This document shows, in pieces, positions 9,672 through 21,056 of a DNA stretch of 64,000 nt. The stretch's first letter is position 1, and each line of letters starts with the position of its first letter. Source of the stretch: Hydrogenophaga sp. RAC07 (lineage in GTDB: Bacteria; Pseudomonadota; Gammaproteobacteria; Burkholderiales; Burkholderiaceae_C); NCBI RefSeq assembly GCF_001713375.1, contig NZ_CP016449.1, positions 434,001 through 498,000 on the forward strand. The letters run 5' to 3'. The notes beneath the pieces were generated by a model that made no database searches, was not told the DNA's origin, and saw only the letters and a list, made by a program, of their open reading frames with translations. The position numbers were made by a program, and so were the translations under genes.

Positions 9672-11086
9672 AGACGATCGGCCAGCTGCTCCCTCAGCTC
9701 AGCGGCGCCCGCGTGGTCGGTCATGCCGACGTGGCGATCAACCGCGTGCACACCGACACGCGCAGCCTGCAACCCGGCGACCTGTTCGTGGCCTTGAAGG
9801 GCGAACGTTTTGACGCGCACGACTTCCTGCCGCAAGCGGCCGCGCAGGGCGCAGTGGCCGCCATCGCCCACAGTGGCCTGGCCGAAGCGGGCCTGCCCGG
9901 TGTGGAAGTGCCCGACACGCGCCGCGCGCTGGGCGAACTCGCGCTCCTGTGGCGCCAGCAGTTCCATCTGCCGCTGATCGCCGTGACCGGCAGCAACGGC
10001 AAGACCACGGTCACGCAGATGATCGCGTCCATCCTGCGCGCTGCGGCGGGCGATGCGGCCCACGCCACGCAGGGCAACTTCAACAACGACATCGGTGTGC
10101 CGCTCACGCTGCTGCGTCTTGCCTCGGCACACAAGCTCTCGGTGGTTGAACTCGGCATGAACCACCCGGGTGAAATCGCCGAACTCGCCGCACTCACCCG
10201 GCCCACGGTGGCCCTCGTGAACAACGCGCAGCGCGAGCACCAGGAGTTCATGGCCACGGTGGAGGCGGTGGCGCTGGAAAACGGCCAGGTCATCCAGGCG
10301 CTGGCGGACGACGGTGTGGCCGTGTTCCCGTCGGACGACACGTACACACCGCTGTGGCGCGGTCTGGCCGCTGGCCGCCGCGTCATGACCTTCAGCGACA
10401 CCGACCCGGCCGCCGATGTGGCGGCCGTCAAGGCCGACTGGCAGGACGGCGCCTGGACGCTGTGCGTTACCTCACCCGCCGGCAAAGGCACGGTGCATCT
10501 GAAGATCGCCGGCCGGCACAACGTGCGCAACGCGCTCGCGGCCACGGCTTGTGCGCTCGCCGCGGGTGTGAAGCTGGACGCCGTGGTGCGCGGGCTTGAT
10601 GCATTTGCTCCGGTGGGTGGCCGTTCGCGTGCGCTGGCGCTGCGCCTGGATGGCCGCACGATCACGCTGATCGACGACACCTACAACGCCAACCCGGACT
10701 CGGTGCGCGCTGCCATCGACGTGCTGGCCGAGCTGCCGGGTCCGCGCCTGCTGGTGCTGGGCGACATGGGCGAGGTGGGCGAACAAGGCCTGGCCTTCCA
10801 CGAAGAGGTGCTGCGCCACGCACGTGATCGTGGCATTGAAGCCGTGCACGTGGCCGGCGACTGGATGCGCCAGGCCGCGCCGATCTGGCCCGCCGTGACG
10901 CACTGGAACGAAGTGCCTGCCATGGCCGGTGCCGTGTGCGCGGCGGTGAGCGACGACCGCCCGGTGTTCCACAGCGTGCTGGTCAAGGGCTCGCGCTTCA
11001 TGCGCACCGAGCGTGTGGTGAACGCCTTGCTGGCGCTGGACCCCGCACACGACAACAACAAGAAGGACAACGCCCATGCTGCCTAG
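9668..11086 (+). CDS. murF: UDP-MurNAc-tripeptide:D-Ala-D-Ala ligase MurF
   Basis: MurF attaches D-Ala-D-Ala to complete the UDP-MurNAc pentapeptide. The 472-residue protein has the N-terminal UDP-substrate domain (with [19 protein letters not shown]), the ATP loop GSNGKTT at 108-114, the central motif [10 protein letters not shown], and the C-terminal [10 protein letters not shown] and LGDMGEVG phrases characteristic of MurF. It overlaps murE by 4 bp and mraY by 11 bp, so the junctions are compressed on both sides. Confidence 0.97.
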   Translation: MKTIGQLLPQLSGARVVGHADVAINRVHTDTRSLQPGDLFVALKGERFDAHDFLPQAAAQGAVAAIAHSGLAEAGLPGVEVPDTRRALGELALLWRQQFHLPLIAVTGSNGKTTVTQMIASILRAAAGDAAHATQGNFNNDIGVPLTLLRLASAHKLSVVELGMNHPGEIAELAALTRPTVALVNNAQREHQEFMATVEAVALENGQVIQALADDGVAVFPSDDTYTPLWRGLAAGRRVMTFSDTDPAADVAAVKADWQDGAWTLCVTSPAGKGTVHLKIAGRHNVRNALAATACALAAGVKLDAVVRGLDAFAPVGGRSRALALRLDGRTITLIDDTYNANPDSVRAAIDVLAELPGPRLLVLGDMGEVGEQGLAFHEEVLRHARDRGIEAVHVAGDWMRQAAPIWPAVTHWNEVPAMAGAVCAAVSDDRPVFHSVLVKGSRFMRTERVVNALLALDPAHDNNKKDNAHAA

Positions 11087-12254
11087 CCTGGCCCTCTGGC
11101 TGCAAGGCCTGTCGCCCGATTTCGGTTTCCTGCGGGTGTTCCAGTACCTGACGTTTCGCGCCGTCATGGCCGCGCTCACCGCGCTGCTCATGGGCCTGGC
11201 CGCCGGTCCGTATTTCATCCGCCGCCTGGCCGCGCTGAAGATTGGACAACCCATTCGCGAATACGCGATGCAGACCCACATCAGCAAGGGCGGCACACCC
11301 ACCATGGGTGGTGTGCTGATCCTGTTCTCCATCGCGGTTTCCACCATCCTCTGGTTCGACCTGACCAACCGCTTCGTGTGGATCGTGCTGCTGGTCACCT
11401 TGGGCTTTGGCGCCATCGGCTGGGTGGACGACTGGCGCAAGGTGGTGAACAAGGACCCCGAGGGCATGCGCTCGCGCGAGAAGTACCTGTGGCAATCGCT
11501 CATCGGTCTGGTGGCCGCGTTCTACCTGGTGTTCAGCGTGTCCGAGACCAGCAACCTGCGGGTGCTGCAGCTGTTCTTTGCCTGGGTGTCGTCGGGCTTC
11601 ACGCTGGACCTGCCGCCCCAGGCCGGCCTGCTCGTGCCCTTCTTCAAGGAGATCAGCTACCCGCTGGGCGTGTTCGGCTTTGTGGTCATGACGTATCTGG
11701 TCATCGTCGGATCGAGCAATGCGGTCAACCTCACCGACGGACTCGACGGCCTGGCCATCATGCCGGTGGTGATGGTGGGTTCGGCCCTGGGCGTGTTCGC
11801 CTATGTCACCGGCAACGTGGTGTTCGCGAAATACCTGCTGCTGCCGCACATCCCGGGCGCGGGTGAGCTGCTGATCTTCTGCGCGGCCATGGCCGGCGCC
11901 GGCCTGGCCTTTCTGTGGTTCAACACCCACCCGGCCCAGGTGTTCATGGGCGACGTGGGCGCGCTCGCGCTCGGGGGCGCGCTGGGCACCATCGCCGTCA
12001 TCGTGCGCCAGGAGATCGTGCTGGCCATCATGGGCGGCATCTTCGTGGTCGAGGCGCTGTCGGTGATGCTGCAGGTGACCTGGTTCAAGTACACCAAGCG
12101 CCGCTTCGGCACGGGCCGCCGCCTGTTCCAGATGGCGCCGCTGCACCACCACTTCGAGAAAAAGGGCTGGAAGGAGACGCAGGTCGTCGTGCGCTTCTGG
12201 ATCATCACCATGCTGTTGTGCCTCGTGGGCCTGTCCACGCTGAAGCTGCGCTGA
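11076..12254 (+). CDS. mraY: Phospho-N-acetylmuramoyl-pentapeptide transferase MraY
   Basis: MraY transfers phospho-MurNAc-pentapeptide to undecaprenyl phosphate, making lipid I at the inner membrane. The 392-residue protein has about ten hydrophobic segments. The catalytic motifs are present: DDWRKV in the first cytoplasmic loop region, NLTDGLDGL at 218-226, and the PLHHHFE loop with His357-359. It begins 11 bp inside murF and ends 2 bp before murD. Confidence 0.97.
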   Translation: MLPSLALWLQGLSPDFGFLRVFQYLTFRAVMAALTALLMGLAAGPYFIRRLAALKIGQPIREYAMQTHISKGGTPTMGGVLILFSIAVSTILWFDLTNRFVWIVLLVTLGFGAIGWVDDWRKVVNKDPEGMRSREKYLWQSLIGLVAAFYLVFSVSETSNLRVLQLFFAWVSSGFTLDLPPQAGLLVPFFKEISYPLGVFGFVVMTYLVIVGSSNAVNLTDGLDGLAIMPVVMVGSALGVFAYVTGNVVFAKYLLLPHIPGAGELLIFCAAMAGAGLAFLWFNTHPAQVFMGDVGALALGGALGTIAVIVRQEIVLAIMGGIFVVEALSVMLQVTWFKYTKRRFGTGRRLFQMAPLHHHFEKKGWKETQVVVRFWIITMLLCLVGLSTLKLR

Positions 12255-12256
12255 CC

Positions 12257-14020
12257 ATGCACGACCAGCACGTTCTCATCCTCGGCCTGGGCGCCTCCGG
12301 CCTGGCCATGGCACGCTGGTGCGTGCGCCAGGGTGCGCACGTGACCGTGGCCGACACGCGCGAGCAGCCGCCGCAACTGGCCGTTCTGCGCGCTGAATGC
12401 CCGCAGGCCACGTTTGTGAGCGGTGCCTTTGACGATGCTTTGATGGCGAGCGGCGAATGGACGCTGATCGCGCGCAGCCCGGGGCTGGCCCCCGCCTCGC
12501 TGCAAACGATGTTCACCTGGGCCCGGTCGCACAACGTGCCCGTGCTCGGTGAACTGGGCCTGTTCGCCCGCGCCTTGAAGACCCTGGCCGAACGCGAGCG
12601 CCTGCCGTACCGCCCCAAGGTGCTGGCCATCACCGGCACCAACGGCAAGACCACCGTCACGTCACTCACCACCTTGCTGCTGCAGCGCGCGGGGGTGCCG
12701 GTGGCCATGGCCGGCAACATCGGCCCAGCCTTGCTGGACGTGTTGTCCGCCGCGCTCGATGCCGAGGCCGTGGCCCAGCAGGCCGACGACGAACGTGCGG
12801 CCGCCGAGGCCCTGACCGAAGCACCGGTGGTGACCGAGCCAGTGGGCACAGAGAGCGAGACGCTCGACGAAGTCGAACCTGCCGAAGACGAAGCACCCGT
12901 GCCCGCAGCCGAAGCCGACGAAGAAGGCATGGCCATGCTCGTGCCGCCCCCCATCGAGCCCCCCCAGCCGTTGCACCTGCCCCGGGTGTGGGTGCTCGAA
13001 CTCTCCAGCTTCCAGCTGGACGGCGCCGCCGGCAGCGACTGGGACCCCTTGCCCACGGCCGCCAGCGTGCTCAACATCACCGAAGACCACCTTGACTGGC
13101 ACGGCAGCATGGCAGCGTACACGCAGGCCAAGGCGGCGGTGTTCGGCACGCAGGCGCTGATGCTGCTCAACCGCGACGACCCGCAGGTCATGGCGTTGCA
13201 ACCTGGCCTGGTCACCGTGAAGGTGGGCAACCGCAACCGCCAGCAGAGCGCACGGCCCTGGGCCAGCTTCGGCCTGGACGCGCCCACGCGTGCCGGCGAC
13301 TGGGGCATTGAGACGCTCAACGGCATGGCCTGGCTGGTGCGCGCATTGGCCCTGGACGAGACGCGCAAGCGCGGTCGTGCAGCCGACGAGGCCGAGGAGG
13401 TGTATTTCCAACGCTTGATGCCTGTGGATGCCTTGCGCATCCGCGGCCGCCACAACGCCGCCAACGCGCTCGCTGCGCTGGCGCTCGCCACGTCCACCGG
13501 CGCCGCGCTCGGCCCCATGCTGCACGGCCTGCGCGAATACCGCGGCGAGCCGCACCGCGTGGAGCCGGTGGCCATCATCGACGAGGTCGAGTACTTCGAC
13601 GACAGCAAGGGCACCAACGTGGGCGCCACGCTGGCTGCGGTCAACGGCCTGGGTGCCGAGCGCCGGCTGGTGGTGATCCTGGGTGGCGACGGCAAGGGGC
13701 AGGACTTCGCACCGCTGGCCGAACCGCTGGCGCGCTTCGCGCGCGCCGTGGTCTACATCGGCCGCGATGCCGCGCGCATCCGCGAAGCGGTCGGCGAAGC
13801 CCTGACCGACGAACACATCCCCCAGCTCGATGCCGCCACGCTGCCCGAGGCGGTGACCTTGGCGGCGCAGCAAGCCCGCTCGGGTGACGCGGTGCTGATG
13901 TCGCCCGCGTGCGCCAGCCTGGACATGTTCGACAACTACGAACACCGCGCCCGCGTGTTCGTGAGCGCGGTGTCGGACCTTGCCACCGAGCGCGGCATGA
14001 GCCTGGAGAGTGGCCTGTGA
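12257..14020 (+). CDS. murD: UDP-MurNAc-L-Ala:D-glutamate ligase MurD with acidic insertion
   Basis: MurD adds D-glutamate to UDP-MurNAc-L-Ala. The Mur-ligase core is intact: Rossmann-like start [14 protein letters not shown] loop GTNGKTT at 127-133, GNIG at 153-156, LELSSFQL near 247, [11 protein letters not shown], the C-terminal DSKGTN, and [13 protein letters not shown]. At 587 residues it is about 150 longer than E. coli MurD (438). Most of the excess is a Glu/Asp/Ala/Pro-rich stretch of about 70 residues (roughly 170-240) between GNIG and LELSSFQ, where E. coli has fewer than 20. The insertion ends in a proline-rich run before the core resumes. It stays in frame with normal codon use, so it is a real insertion. 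Start ATG 12257 lies 2 bp after mraY; the stop overlaps the ftsW GTG. Confidence 0.96.
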   Translation: MHDQHVLILGLGASGLAMARWCVRQGAHVTVADTREQPPQLAVLRAECPQATFVSGAFDDALMASGEWTLIARSPGLAPASLQTMFTWARSHNVPVLGELGLFARALKTLAERERLPYRPKVLAITGTNGKTTVTSLTTLLLQRAGVPVAMAGNIGPALLDVLSAALDAEAVAQQADDERAAAEALTEAPVVTEPVGTESETLDEVEPAEDEAPVPAAEADEEGMAMLVPPPIEPPQPLHLPRVWVLELSSFQLDGAAGSDWDPLPTAASVLNITEDHLDWHGSMAAYTQAKAAVFGTQALMLLNRDDPQVMALQPGLVTVKVGNRNRQQSARPWASFGLDAPTRAGDWGIETLNGMAWLVRALALDETRKRGRAADEAEEVYFQRLMPVDALRIRGRHNAANALAALALATSTGAALGPMLHGLREYRGEPHRVEPVAIIDEVEYFDDSKGTNVGATLAAVNGLGAERRLVVILGGDGKGQDFAPLAEPLARFARAVVYIGRDAARIREAVGEALTDEHIPQLDAATLPEAVTLAAQQARSGDAVLMSPACASLDMFDNYEHRARVFVSAVSDLATERGMSLESGL

Positions 14021-15336
14021 AGAAAAAATCCGTGCCCACCCTGACCTGGTCGCAGCGCCTGCGCGAAGGCCTGGCCGCGCTCAACCCACGCCTGCTGGGC
14101 CGCGACCTGGCCGGCGCACTCGCGGGCGGCTCGTCGCGCGACGGACTGCCGGTGCGCCTGTCCAACCGCACCTACGCCGGCACGCGCAACGTGGCGGTGC
14201 GCGAGCTCGGCTTTGACCAGCCCCTGCTGTGGGTGGTGGTGGCGTTGCTGGCCTGGGGCCTGGTGATGGTGTATTCCGCGTCGATCGCGCTGCCCGACAA
14301 CCCGCGTTTTGCCAACTACGCGCACACCCACTTCGTGATGCGCCACGCGATCTCCATGGCCATTGGCCTGGTGGCGGCCATGGTGGCGTTCCAGTTCCCC
14401 ATGCGCAGCTGGGAAAAGATGGCGCCCTGGATGTTCGCCGTGGCGTTGGTGCTGCTGGTGCTGGTGCTGTTCCCCTTCATCGGCAAAGGTGTGAACGGTG
14501 CGCGCCGCTGGATCTCGCTGGGCATCATGAATTTCCAGCCGTCCGAACTCGCCAAGCTGGCCGTGCTGCTCTACGCCGCCGACTACATGGTGCGCAAGAT
14601 GGACGTGAAGCAGCGCTTCTTCCAGGCCGTGACACCCATGGCGGTGGCGGTGGCGGTGGTGGGCATGCTGTTGCTGGCCGAGCCCGACATGGGCGCGTTC
14701 ATGGTGATCGTGGTGATCGCCATGGGCATCCTGTTCCTGGGCGGCGTGAACGCGCGCATGTTCTTCCTGATCGCGGCGGTGGTGGTGTCGGCCTTTGCGC
14801 TGATGATCATGGCCAGCGAATGGCGCCGCGAGCGCATCTTTGCCTACCTCGACCCCTGGAGCGTGGAGCACGCGCTGGGCAAGGGTTACCAGCTCTCGCA
14901 CTCGCTGATCGCGTTTGGCCGCGGCGAGATCTTTGGTGTGGGGCTGGGCGGCAGCGTGGAAAAACTGCACTGGCTGCCCGAAGCCCACACCGACTTCCTG
15001 CTCGCCGTGATCGGTGAGGAGTTCGGTCTCGTCGGCGTGCTGGTGCTCATCGGCCTCTTCATGTGGCTCACGCGCCGCATCATGCACATCGGTCGCCAGG
15101 CCATCGCGCTTGACCAGGTGTTTGCCGGCCTGGTGGCGCAGGGCGTGGGTCTGTGGATGGGCTTTCAGGCCTTCATCAACATCGGTGTGAACCTCGGTGC
15201 CTTGCCCACCAAGGGCCTCACCTTGCCGCTGATGAGTTACGGCGGCTCGGCCATCTTGTTGAACCTGGTGGCCATTGCCATCGTTCTCAGGGTCGACTAC
15301 GAGAACCGCCAGATGATGAAGGGAGGCCGCTCATGA
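14017..15336 (+). CDS. ftsW: Septal peptidoglycan polymerase FtsW (SEDS family)
   Basis: FtsW is the SEDS-family glycosyltransferase that polymerises lipid II at the septum together with FtsI. The 439-residue protein has about ten membrane segments after an unusually long, basic cytoplasmic N-terminus (about 65 residues before [12 protein letters not shown]). The presumed catalytic aspartate is Asp224 in AEPDMG. The family motifs [15 protein letters not shown] and LMSYGGSA are all visible. The start is GTG 14017, overlapping the murD stop; the stop overlaps the murG ATG. Confidence 0.96.
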   Translation: MKKKSVPTLTWSQRLREGLAALNPRLLGRDLAGALAGGSSRDGLPVRLSNRTYAGTRNVAVRELGFDQPLLWVVVALLAWGLVMVYSASIALPDNPRFANYAHTHFVMRHAISMAIGLVAAMVAFQFPMRSWEKMAPWMFAVALVLLVLVLFPFIGKGVNGARRWISLGIMNFQPSELAKLAVLLYAADYMVRKMDVKQRFFQAVTPMAVAVAVVGMLLLAEPDMGAFMVIVVIAMGILFLGGVNARMFFLIAAVVVSAFALMIMASEWRRERIFAYLDPWSVEHALGKGYQLSHSLIAFGRGEIFGVGLGGSVEKLHWLPEAHTDFLLAVIGEEFGLVGVLVLIGLFMWLTRRIMHIGRQAIALDQVFAGLVAQGVGLWMGFQAFINIGVNLGALPTKGLTLPLMSYGGSAILLNLVAIAIVLRVDYENRQMMKGGRS

Positions 15337-16409
15337 CCTCACCTTGCGCGTTGATCATGGCGGGCGGCACGGGCGGCCACATCTTCCCCGGGCTGGCCGT
15401 GGCCGAAGCCCTGCGCGAGCGCGGCTGGCGCGTGCACTGGCTGGGCGCGCCCGCCAGCATGGAAAGCCGGCTCGTGCCCCCGCGCGGTTTTGCGCTGGAA
15501 ACCATCGATTTCGGCGGTGTGCGCGGCAAGGGCGTGGTCACGCTGGCGCTGCTGCCGCTGCGCCTGCTGCGTGCCTTCTGGCAAGCCCTGCAGGTGGTGC
15601 GCCGTGTGAAGCCCGACGTGGTCGTGGGCCTGGGCGGCTACATCAGTTTTCCCGGCGGCATGATGGGCGTGCTTGCCGGCAAGCCGCTGGTGCTGCACGA
15701 GCAGAACTCGGTGGCCGGCATGGCCAACAAGGTGCTGGCCGGTGTGGCCGACCGGGTCTTCACCGCCTTCCCCAACGTGTTCAAGAAGGCCCAGTGGGTG
15801 GGCAACCCGCTGCGCGCGCCGTTCCTGCAACAACCCGCGCCCACCGAGCGTTTTGCCGGTCGCAGCGGCGTGCTGCGCCTGCTGGTGGTGGGCGGCAGCC
15901 TGGGTGCGAAGGCGCTCAACGACGTGGTGCCGCAGGCACTCGCCCTGATTCCCGAGCCGCAGCGCCCCACGGTGGTTCACCAGAGCGGTGAAAAACAGAT
16001 CGACGCCCTGCGCGCCAACTACATCGCCGCCGGCGTGCACGCCGAACTCACGCCCTTCATCGACGACACGGCCCAGGCCTTTGCCGACGCCGACCTCATC
16101 GTCTGCCGCAGCGGCGCCAGCACCGTGACCGAGATCGCCGCTGTGGGTGCAGCCGCGCTGTTCGTGCCCTTCCCCGCAGCGGTGGACGACCACCAGACCA
16201 CCAACGCACGCTTCCTGGTGGACGCGGGCGCGGCCTGGCTGGTGCCGCAAAAAGAACTCAGCCCCCAGCAGCTCGCGCTGCGTTTGCAAAGCCTGCAGCG
16301 CGAACAGTTGGTGGCCATGGCCGAGAAGGCCAAACAACTGCAGAAAACTGAAGCCGTGGCGGCCGTGGTGTCCGCCTGCGAGCAACTCGCGAAAGTCCCG
16401 AACACATGA
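15333..16409 (+). CDS. murG: UDP-GlcNAc:undecaprenyl-PP-MurNAc-pentapeptide GlcNAc transferase MurG
   Basis: MurG converts lipid I to lipid II on the cytoplasmic face of the inner membrane. The 358-residue GT-B enzyme shows the N-terminal glycine loop [11 protein letters not shown] (GGTGGH at 11-16), the second loop [17 protein letters not shown], the C-domain loop [13 protein letters not shown], and the UDP-GlcNAc-binding segment [10 protein letters not shown] followed by [11 protein letters not shown] 15333 overlaps ftsW by 4 bp, and the stop overlaps murC by 4 bp. Confidence 0.97.
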   Translation: MTSPCALIMAGGTGGHIFPGLAVAEALRERGWRVHWLGAPASMESRLVPPRGFALETIDFGGVRGKGVVTLALLPLRLLRAFWQALQVVRRVKPDVVVGLGGYISFPGGMMGVLAGKPLVLHEQNSVAGMANKVLAGVADRVFTAFPNVFKKAQWVGNPLRAPFLQQPAPTERFAGRSGVLRLLVVGGSLGAKALNDVVPQALALIPEPQRPTVVHQSGEKQIDALRANYIAAGVHAELTPFIDDTAQAFADADLIVCRSGASTVTEIAAVGAAALFVPFPAAVDDHQTTNARFLVDAGAAWLVPQKELSPQQLALRLQSLQREQLVAMAEKAKQLQKTEAVAAVVSACEQLAKVPNT

Positions 16410-17815
16410 AACACGCCATTCGCCATATTCATTTTGTTGGCATCGGAGGCGCCGGCATGAACGGCATCGCCGAGGTGCTGCTCAACCAGGGTTACCGCAT
16501 CTCCGGCAGCGACCTGGGCGAGAGCACGGTCACGCGCCGGCTGGTGGCGCTGGGTGCCGAGGTCTTCATCGGCCACGACGCTGCCCACATCGAAGGCGCT
16601 GACGCCATCGTCACGTCGACTGCGGTGAAGGAAGACAACCCCGAGGTGGTGGCCGCCCATGCCAAGCTGGTGCCGGTGGTGCCGCGCGCGGTGATGCTGG
16701 CCGAGCTCATGCGCATGAAGAAGGGCGTGGCCATTGCCGGCACGCACGGCAAGACCACCACCACCAGCCTGGTGGCCAGCGTGCTCGCTGCAGCCGAGCT
16801 GGACCCGACCTACGTGATCGGTGGCCGCCTCAACAGCGCCGGGGTGAACGCCGCACTCGGCTCGGGCGAGTACATCGTGGTGGAAGCCGACGAGTCCGAC
16901 GCCTCGTTCCTGAACCTGCTGCCGGTGCTTTCGGTCGTGACCAACATCGACGCCGACCACATGGACACCTACGGCCACGACTTCGGCAAGCTCAAGGCGG
17001 CCTTCGTGGAGTTCCTGCACCGCATGCCGTTCTACGGCGCGGCCGTGGTCTGTGTGGACGACGCGGCCATCCGCGAGATCCTGCCGCAGATTGCGCGGCC
17101 CATCACCAGCTACGGCTTTTCCGAAGACGCGCAGGTGCGCGCCGTCAACGTGCGCGCGGTGGGCACGCAGATGCATTTCACCGTGCAGCGCCGCAACGGC
17201 GTGGAGCTGCCCGACCTCGACGTGGTGCTCAACCTGCCGGGCGACCACAACGTGCTCAACGCGCTGGCCGCCATCGGCATCGCGGTGGAGCTGGGCGTGG
17301 ACGACGCCGCCGTGGTGCAGGCGCTGGCCGACTTCAAGGGCGTGGGTCGGCGCTTCCAGCGCTACGGCGATGCCGCGCTGCCCCACGGTGGCCACTGCAC
17401 CGTGGTGGACGACTATGGCCACCACCCTGTGGAGATGGCGGCCACGCTGGCCGCCGCACGTGGTGCCTACCCGGGCCGCCGCCTGGTGCTGGCCTTCCAG
17501 CCGCACCGCTATTCCCGCACGCGTGACTGCTTCGAGGACTTCGTGAAGGTGATCAACCACGCCGACGCGGTGTTGCTGGCCGAGGTGTACGCCGCGGGCG
17601 AGAGCCCCATCGTGGCGGCCGATGGCCGTTCGCTGGCGCGTGCGCTGCGCGTGGCCGGCAAGCTGGAGCCGGTGTTCGTGGACGACATCAACGCCATGCC
17701 GCAGGCCGTGCTGGACAACGCGCAGGACGGCGACGTGATCCTGTGCATGGGCGCGGGCACCGTGGGCGCGGTGGCCGGTCGCGTGATGGAACTGGCGCAG
17801 GAAACCACATCGTGA
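16406..17815 (+). CDS. murC: UDP-N-acetylmuramate:L-alanine ligase MurC
   Basis: MurC starts the cytoplasmic peptide stem by adding L-Ala to UDP-MurNAc. The 469-residue product begins with the [14 protein letters not shown] nucleotide loop, has the ATP loop GTHGKTTT at 112-119, the central [10 protein letters not shown] and [11 protein letters not shown] motifs, and the C-terminal DDYGHHP and FQPHRYSRT. All are diagnostic for MurC as against the other Mur ligases. Its stop overlaps the ddlB start. Confidence 0.97.
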   Translation: MKHAIRHIHFVGIGGAGMNGIAEVLLNQGYRISGSDLGESTVTRRLVALGAEVFIGHDAAHIEGADAIVTSTAVKEDNPEVVAAHAKLVPVVPRAVMLAELMRMKKGVAIAGTHGKTTTTSLVASVLAAAELDPTYVIGGRLNSAGVNAALGSGEYIVVEADESDASFLNLLPVLSVVTNIDADHMDTYGHDFGKLKAAFVEFLHRMPFYGAAVVCVDDAAIREILPQIARPITSYGFSEDAQVRAVNVRAVGTQMHFTVQRRNGVELPDLDVVLNLPGDHNVLNALAAIGIAVELGVDDAAVVQALADFKGVGRRFQRYGDAALPHGGHCTVVDDYGHHPVEMAATLAAARGAYPGRRLVLAFQPHRYSRTRDCFEDFVKVINHADAVLLAEVYAAGESPIVAADGRSLARALRVAGKLEPVFVDDINAMPQAVLDNAQDGDVILCMGAGTVGAVAGRVMELAQETTS

Positions 17816-18777
17816 AAACAAAGGACAACGCAGTGATCGATCCGAAGGCACTGGGCAAGGTGGCGGTCTTGATGGGTGGGCGTTCGGCCGAGCGCGAGGT
17901 CTCGATGATGTCGGGCACCGGCGTGCTGGCCGCGCTCAAGTCCAAAGGCGTGGACGCCCACGCCTTCGACCCGGCCGAGCGCAGCCTGGACGAATTGAAG
18001 CGCGAAGGCTTTGACCGTTGCTTCATCGCGCTGCATGGCCGCTTTGGTGAAGACGGCACGGTGCAGGGCGCGCTGGAGTTGCTGGGCATTCCCTACACCG
18101 GCCCTGGCGTCATGGCATCCAGCGTGGCCATGGACAAGCTCATGACCAAGCGCATCTGGATGGCCGAAGGGCTGGCCACGCCGGCCTGGCGCCAGGTGCA
18201 CAGCGCCGAGCAGACCGTGGCGGCGTACCGCGCGCTGGGCACGCCCATGATCGTCAAGCCGGTTCGCGAGGGCTCGACCATCGGCCTGACCAAGGTCACC
18301 AGCGAAGCGCAGTGTGCCGCCGCCTACGAACTGGCCGCGAAGCAGGACCCATTGGTCATGTGCGAGCAGTTCATCGCCGGCGACGAAGTCACTTGCCCGG
18401 TGCTTGGCACGGGCGAAGGCGCCTGCGCGCTGCCGGTGATCCGCATCGTCGCGCCCGACGGCAACTACGACTACCAGAACAAGTACTTCACCGACGACAC
18501 GAAGTACCTCGTGCCCTGTGGCCTGCCCGAAGGCGAAGAGGCGGTGATCCAGGCGTTGGTGCTGCGGGCCTTCAAGACGCTGGATTGCCGCGGTTGGGCG
18601 CGCGCCGACGTGATGATCGACGCCGCCACGCGCAAGCCGTATCTGCTGGAAATCAACACCTCGCCCGGCATGACCGGCCATTCGCTGGTGCCCATGTCGG
18701 CCCGCGCCACCGGCCTGTCGTACGAAGACCTGTGCGTGTCCGTGCTCGCGACCGCAGCCCTCGACAACCCGGCCTGA
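17812..18777 (+). CDS. ddlB: D-alanine:D-alanine ligase DdlB
   Basis: DdlB makes the D-Ala-D-Ala dipeptide used by MurF. This 321-residue ATP-grasp enzyme shows [23 protein letters not shown], the P-loop-like [11 protein letters not shown], the Tyr-containing omega-loop region YDYQNKYF, and metal-binding [16 protein letters not shown]. The Tyr in the active-site loop is typical of D-Ala-D-Ala (vancomycin-sensitive) ligases. I placed the start at GTG 17812, overlapping the murC stop; a second GTG at 17833 is also possible. Confidence 0.96.
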   Translation: MKTKDNAVIDPKALGKVAVLMGGRSAEREVSMMSGTGVLAALKSKGVDAHAFDPAERSLDELKREGFDRCFIALHGRFGEDGTVQGALELLGIPYTGPGVMASSVAMDKLMTKRIWMAEGLATPAWRQVHSAEQTVAAYRALGTPMIVKPVREGSTIGLTKVTSEAQCAAAYELAAKQDPLVMCEQFIAGDEVTCPVLGTGEGACALPVIRIVAPDGNYDYQNKYFTDDTKYLVPCGLPEGEEAVIQALVLRAFKTLDCRGWARADVMIDAATRKPYLLEINTSPGMTGHSLVPMSARATGLSYEDLCVSVLATAALDNPA

Positions 18778-18791
18778 TTGCACACACCACC

Positions 18792-19586
18792 ATGGCCACC
18801 ACCCCCATGCCCCTGGACGTCAAGCTCATGACCGCGCTCACGCAAGCGCTGGTCGTGTTGTTTGCCGTGCTGTGCCTGGGCGCTTTGGGCACCTGGCTGG
18901 TGCGCCACCCGGTGTGGACGGTCAAGGCCATCACGGTGCAGGGCGATGTGGTGCACCAGAACGCGGTGAGTTTTCGCGCGCAGTTGGCCACGCAGATGAA
19001 GACGCGCCTCTCCAGCAGTTTCCTCACCATCGACCTGCAGCAGGTGCGCGATTTGTTCGAGGCCGTGCCTTGGGTGCGCCAAGCCGTGGTGCAGCGTGAA
19101 TTCCCCAACCGGCTGCGCGTGACGCTGCAGGAGCACCAGGCCGTGGCGTGGTGGGGTGAGTCCGGCTCGGGCCGGCTGGTGAACGAACTCGGTGAAGTTT
19201 TTGAAGCCAGCCCCGACGACAGCGACAACCTGCCCGAACTCGCCGGCCCGCCCGAGCAGTCGGCCCAGGTGTGGGCGCTGTACCAGCGCCTGCAAGCCGA
19301 ACTGGCCCCGCTCGAGCTCGGCCTGGAGCGCCTGGAACTCACCGAACGCGGCGGCTGGCGCGCGCAGCTGGACAACGGAGCGCAGGTGGAACTCGGCCGC
19401 GGCACGCCCGACGAGCTGCTGGCGCGCACGCGCCGCTTCAGCGCCACGCTGTCCCAGCTCACCGAACGCTACACCGGTGCGCTGCAGTCGGTGGACCTGC
19501 GCTACCCCAATGGTTACGCCCTGCGCCTGCGCGGCGTGACCACCGTCACCGACATCGCTCCCAACGCAACGCAACCCACACGGTAA
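18792..19586 (+). CDS. ftsQ: Cell division protein FtsQ
   Basis: FtsQ is a bitopic protein that links the cytoplasmic divisome to FtsL/FtsB. The 264-residue product has a short cytoplasmic N-terminus, one membrane segment (about 14-36, ALVVLFAVLCLGALGTWLV), a POTRA domain beginning with the beta-strand WTVKAITVQGDVVH, and the beta domain carrying WVRQAVVQREFPNRL and the WWGE segment. Start ATG 18792 is 14 bp after ddlB; ftsA follows 13 bp downstream. Confidence 0.95.
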   Translation: MATTPMPLDVKLMTALTQALVVLFAVLCLGALGTWLVRHPVWTVKAITVQGDVVHQNAVSFRAQLATQMKTRLSSSFLTIDLQQVRDLFEAVPWVRQAVVQREFPNRLRVTLQEHQAVAWWGESGSGRLVNELGEVFEASPDDSDNLPELAGPPEQSAQVWALYQRLQAELAPLELGLERLELTERGGWRAQLDNGAQVELGRGTPDELLARTRRFSATLSQLTERYTGALQSVDLRYPNGYALRLRGVTTVTDIAPNATQPTR

Positions 19587-19599
19587 TCAAGAAGCAATC

Positions 19600-20829
19600 A
19601 TGGCCAAGGAATACAAGGATTTGGTGGTCGGACTTGACATCGGCACCGCCAAGATCATGGTGGTGGTCGCCGAGGTCCAGCCCAATGGCGAACTCAAGCT
19701 CGCGGGCCTGGGCGTGGCCGCCAGCCACGGCCTGAAGCGCGGCGTGGTGGTCAACATCGACGCCACGGTGCAGAGCATCCAGCAGGCACTGAAAGAGGCC
19801 GAGCTGATGGCCGACTGCCGGATCGCACGGGTCTACACCGGCATCACCGGCAGCCACATCCGCGGCATCAACAGCAGCGGCATGGTGGCCATCAAGGACC
19901 GCGAAGTCACCGCCACCGACGTGGCGCGCGTGATCGAAACCGCCAAGGCGATCAACATCTCGACCGACCAGCGTCTGCTGCTGGTGGAGCCGCAGGAATT
20001 CGTGATCGACGGCCAGGAAGTGAAGGAGCCGATCGGCATGAGCGGCATCCGCCTGGAAGCCAAGGTGCACATCGTCACCGGCGCCCAGAGCGCGGCGGAA
20101 AACATCATCAAGTGTGTGCGCCGCTGCGGGCTCGAAGTGGACCAGCTCATGCTCAACCCGCTGGCCAGCAGCCAGGCGGTGCTGACCGACGACGAGAAGG
20201 AACTCGGCGTGGCGCTGGTCGACATCGGCGCCGGCACCACCGACGTGGCGATCTTCTCGGGCGGCGCGATCCGCCACACCGCGGTGATCCCGATCGCGGG
20301 CGACCTGATCACCAGCGACATCGCCATGGCGCTGCGCACACCCACGAAAGACGCCGAAGACATCAAAGTGGAAAGTGGCTGCGCCAAGCAGCTGCTGGCC
20401 GACCCGGACACGCAGGTGGAAGTGCCCGGCCTGGGCGACCGCGCCCCGCGCATGCTCAGCCGCCAGGCGCTGGCCGGCGTGATCGAGCCGCGCGTGGAAG
20501 AGATCTTTTCGCTGGTTCAGCAGGTGCTGCGCGATTCGGGTCACGAAGAAATGTTGTCCTCGGGCATCGTGCTCACCGGCGGCAGCGCAGTGATGCCCGG
20601 CATGGTCGAACTCGGGGAAGACATCTTTCTGAAACCCGTGCGCCGGGGCGTTCCCAACTACGCGAGTGCCCTGTCCGACATGGTGGCGCAGACGCGCGCA
20701 TCCACGGTGATGGGCCTGCTCGAAGAAGCGCGCCTGGCGCGCGTGCGCGGGCACAAGGTGTCGCAAAAGGCGGGCTCGGTTCAAGGCGCGCTGGAGCGCA
20801 TGAAAAACTGGTTTGTGGGGACTTTTTGA
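19600..20829 (+). CDS. ftsA: Cell division protein FtsA
   Basis: FtsA is the actin-like membrane anchor for FtsZ. The 409-residue product has the phosphate-1 motif VVGLDIGTAKIMVVV, the 1C-domain region, phosphate-2 VDIGAGTTDVAIFSGG, the adenosine motif LTGGSAVMPGM, and a C-terminal amphipathic membrane-targeting helix (ALERMKNWFVGTF). It lies 13 bp after ftsQ. A 227-bp gap containing a repeat separates it from ftsZ. Confidence 0.97.
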   Translation: MAKEYKDLVVGLDIGTAKIMVVVAEVQPNGELKLAGLGVAASHGLKRGVVVNIDATVQSIQQALKEAELMADCRIARVYTGITGSHIRGINSSGMVAIKDREVTATDVARVIETAKAINISTDQRLLLVEPQEFVIDGQEVKEPIGMSGIRLEAKVHIVTGAQSAAENIIKCVRRCGLEVDQLMLNPLASSQAVLTDDEKELGVALVDIGAGTTDVAIFSGGAIRHTAVIPIAGDLITSDIAMALRTPTKDAEDIKVESGCAKQLLADPDTQVEVPGLGDRAPRMLSRQALAGVIEPRVEEIFSLVQQVLRDSGHEEMLSSGIVLTGGSAVMPGMVELGEDIFLKPVRRGVPNYASALSDMVAQTRASTVMGLLEEARLARVRGHKVSQKAGSVQGALERMKNWFVGTF

Positions 20830-20837
20830 TGAAACAC

Positions 20838-20910
20838 CTCCGCCACGCTGCGCGTGACCCCCTGAAGGGGGCGGCATCTGAGGCCCGGCAAAGCCGGTTC
20901 CTCGGTGCCT
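20838..20910. repeat. Hairpin-rich dispersed-type repeat between ftsA and ftsZ
   Basis: Three adjacent perfect hairpins follow ftsA: CACGC/GCGTG (20844-20856), CCCCC/GGGGG around TGAA (20858-20871), and CCGGC/GCCGG around AAA (20885-20897). From memory this resembles an intergenic repeat common in Comamonadaceae genomes; I could not search for it. The rest of the 227-bp gap to ftsZ (20911-21056) has no gene that I can support and probably carries an ftsZ promoter. Confidence 0.55.
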
Positions 20911-21056
20911 CTGGACTGGACCCTGGCGTTCGAAGGCGACGACGAGGACGGTGTGCCGAACACACCGGACCGCCTGGATAACCCCGACCTTGATCCGAAT
21001 CCGAAACGTTTTTTTGAATCACCAGCGCCCATCCACAGGCACACAAGGAGCACACC

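Noticed and set aside
20112..20981. Plus-strand frame running from ftsA into the ftsA-ftsZ gap
   Set aside because: Out of frame with ftsA; Arg/Gly-rich product, and the gap part is repeat sequence.
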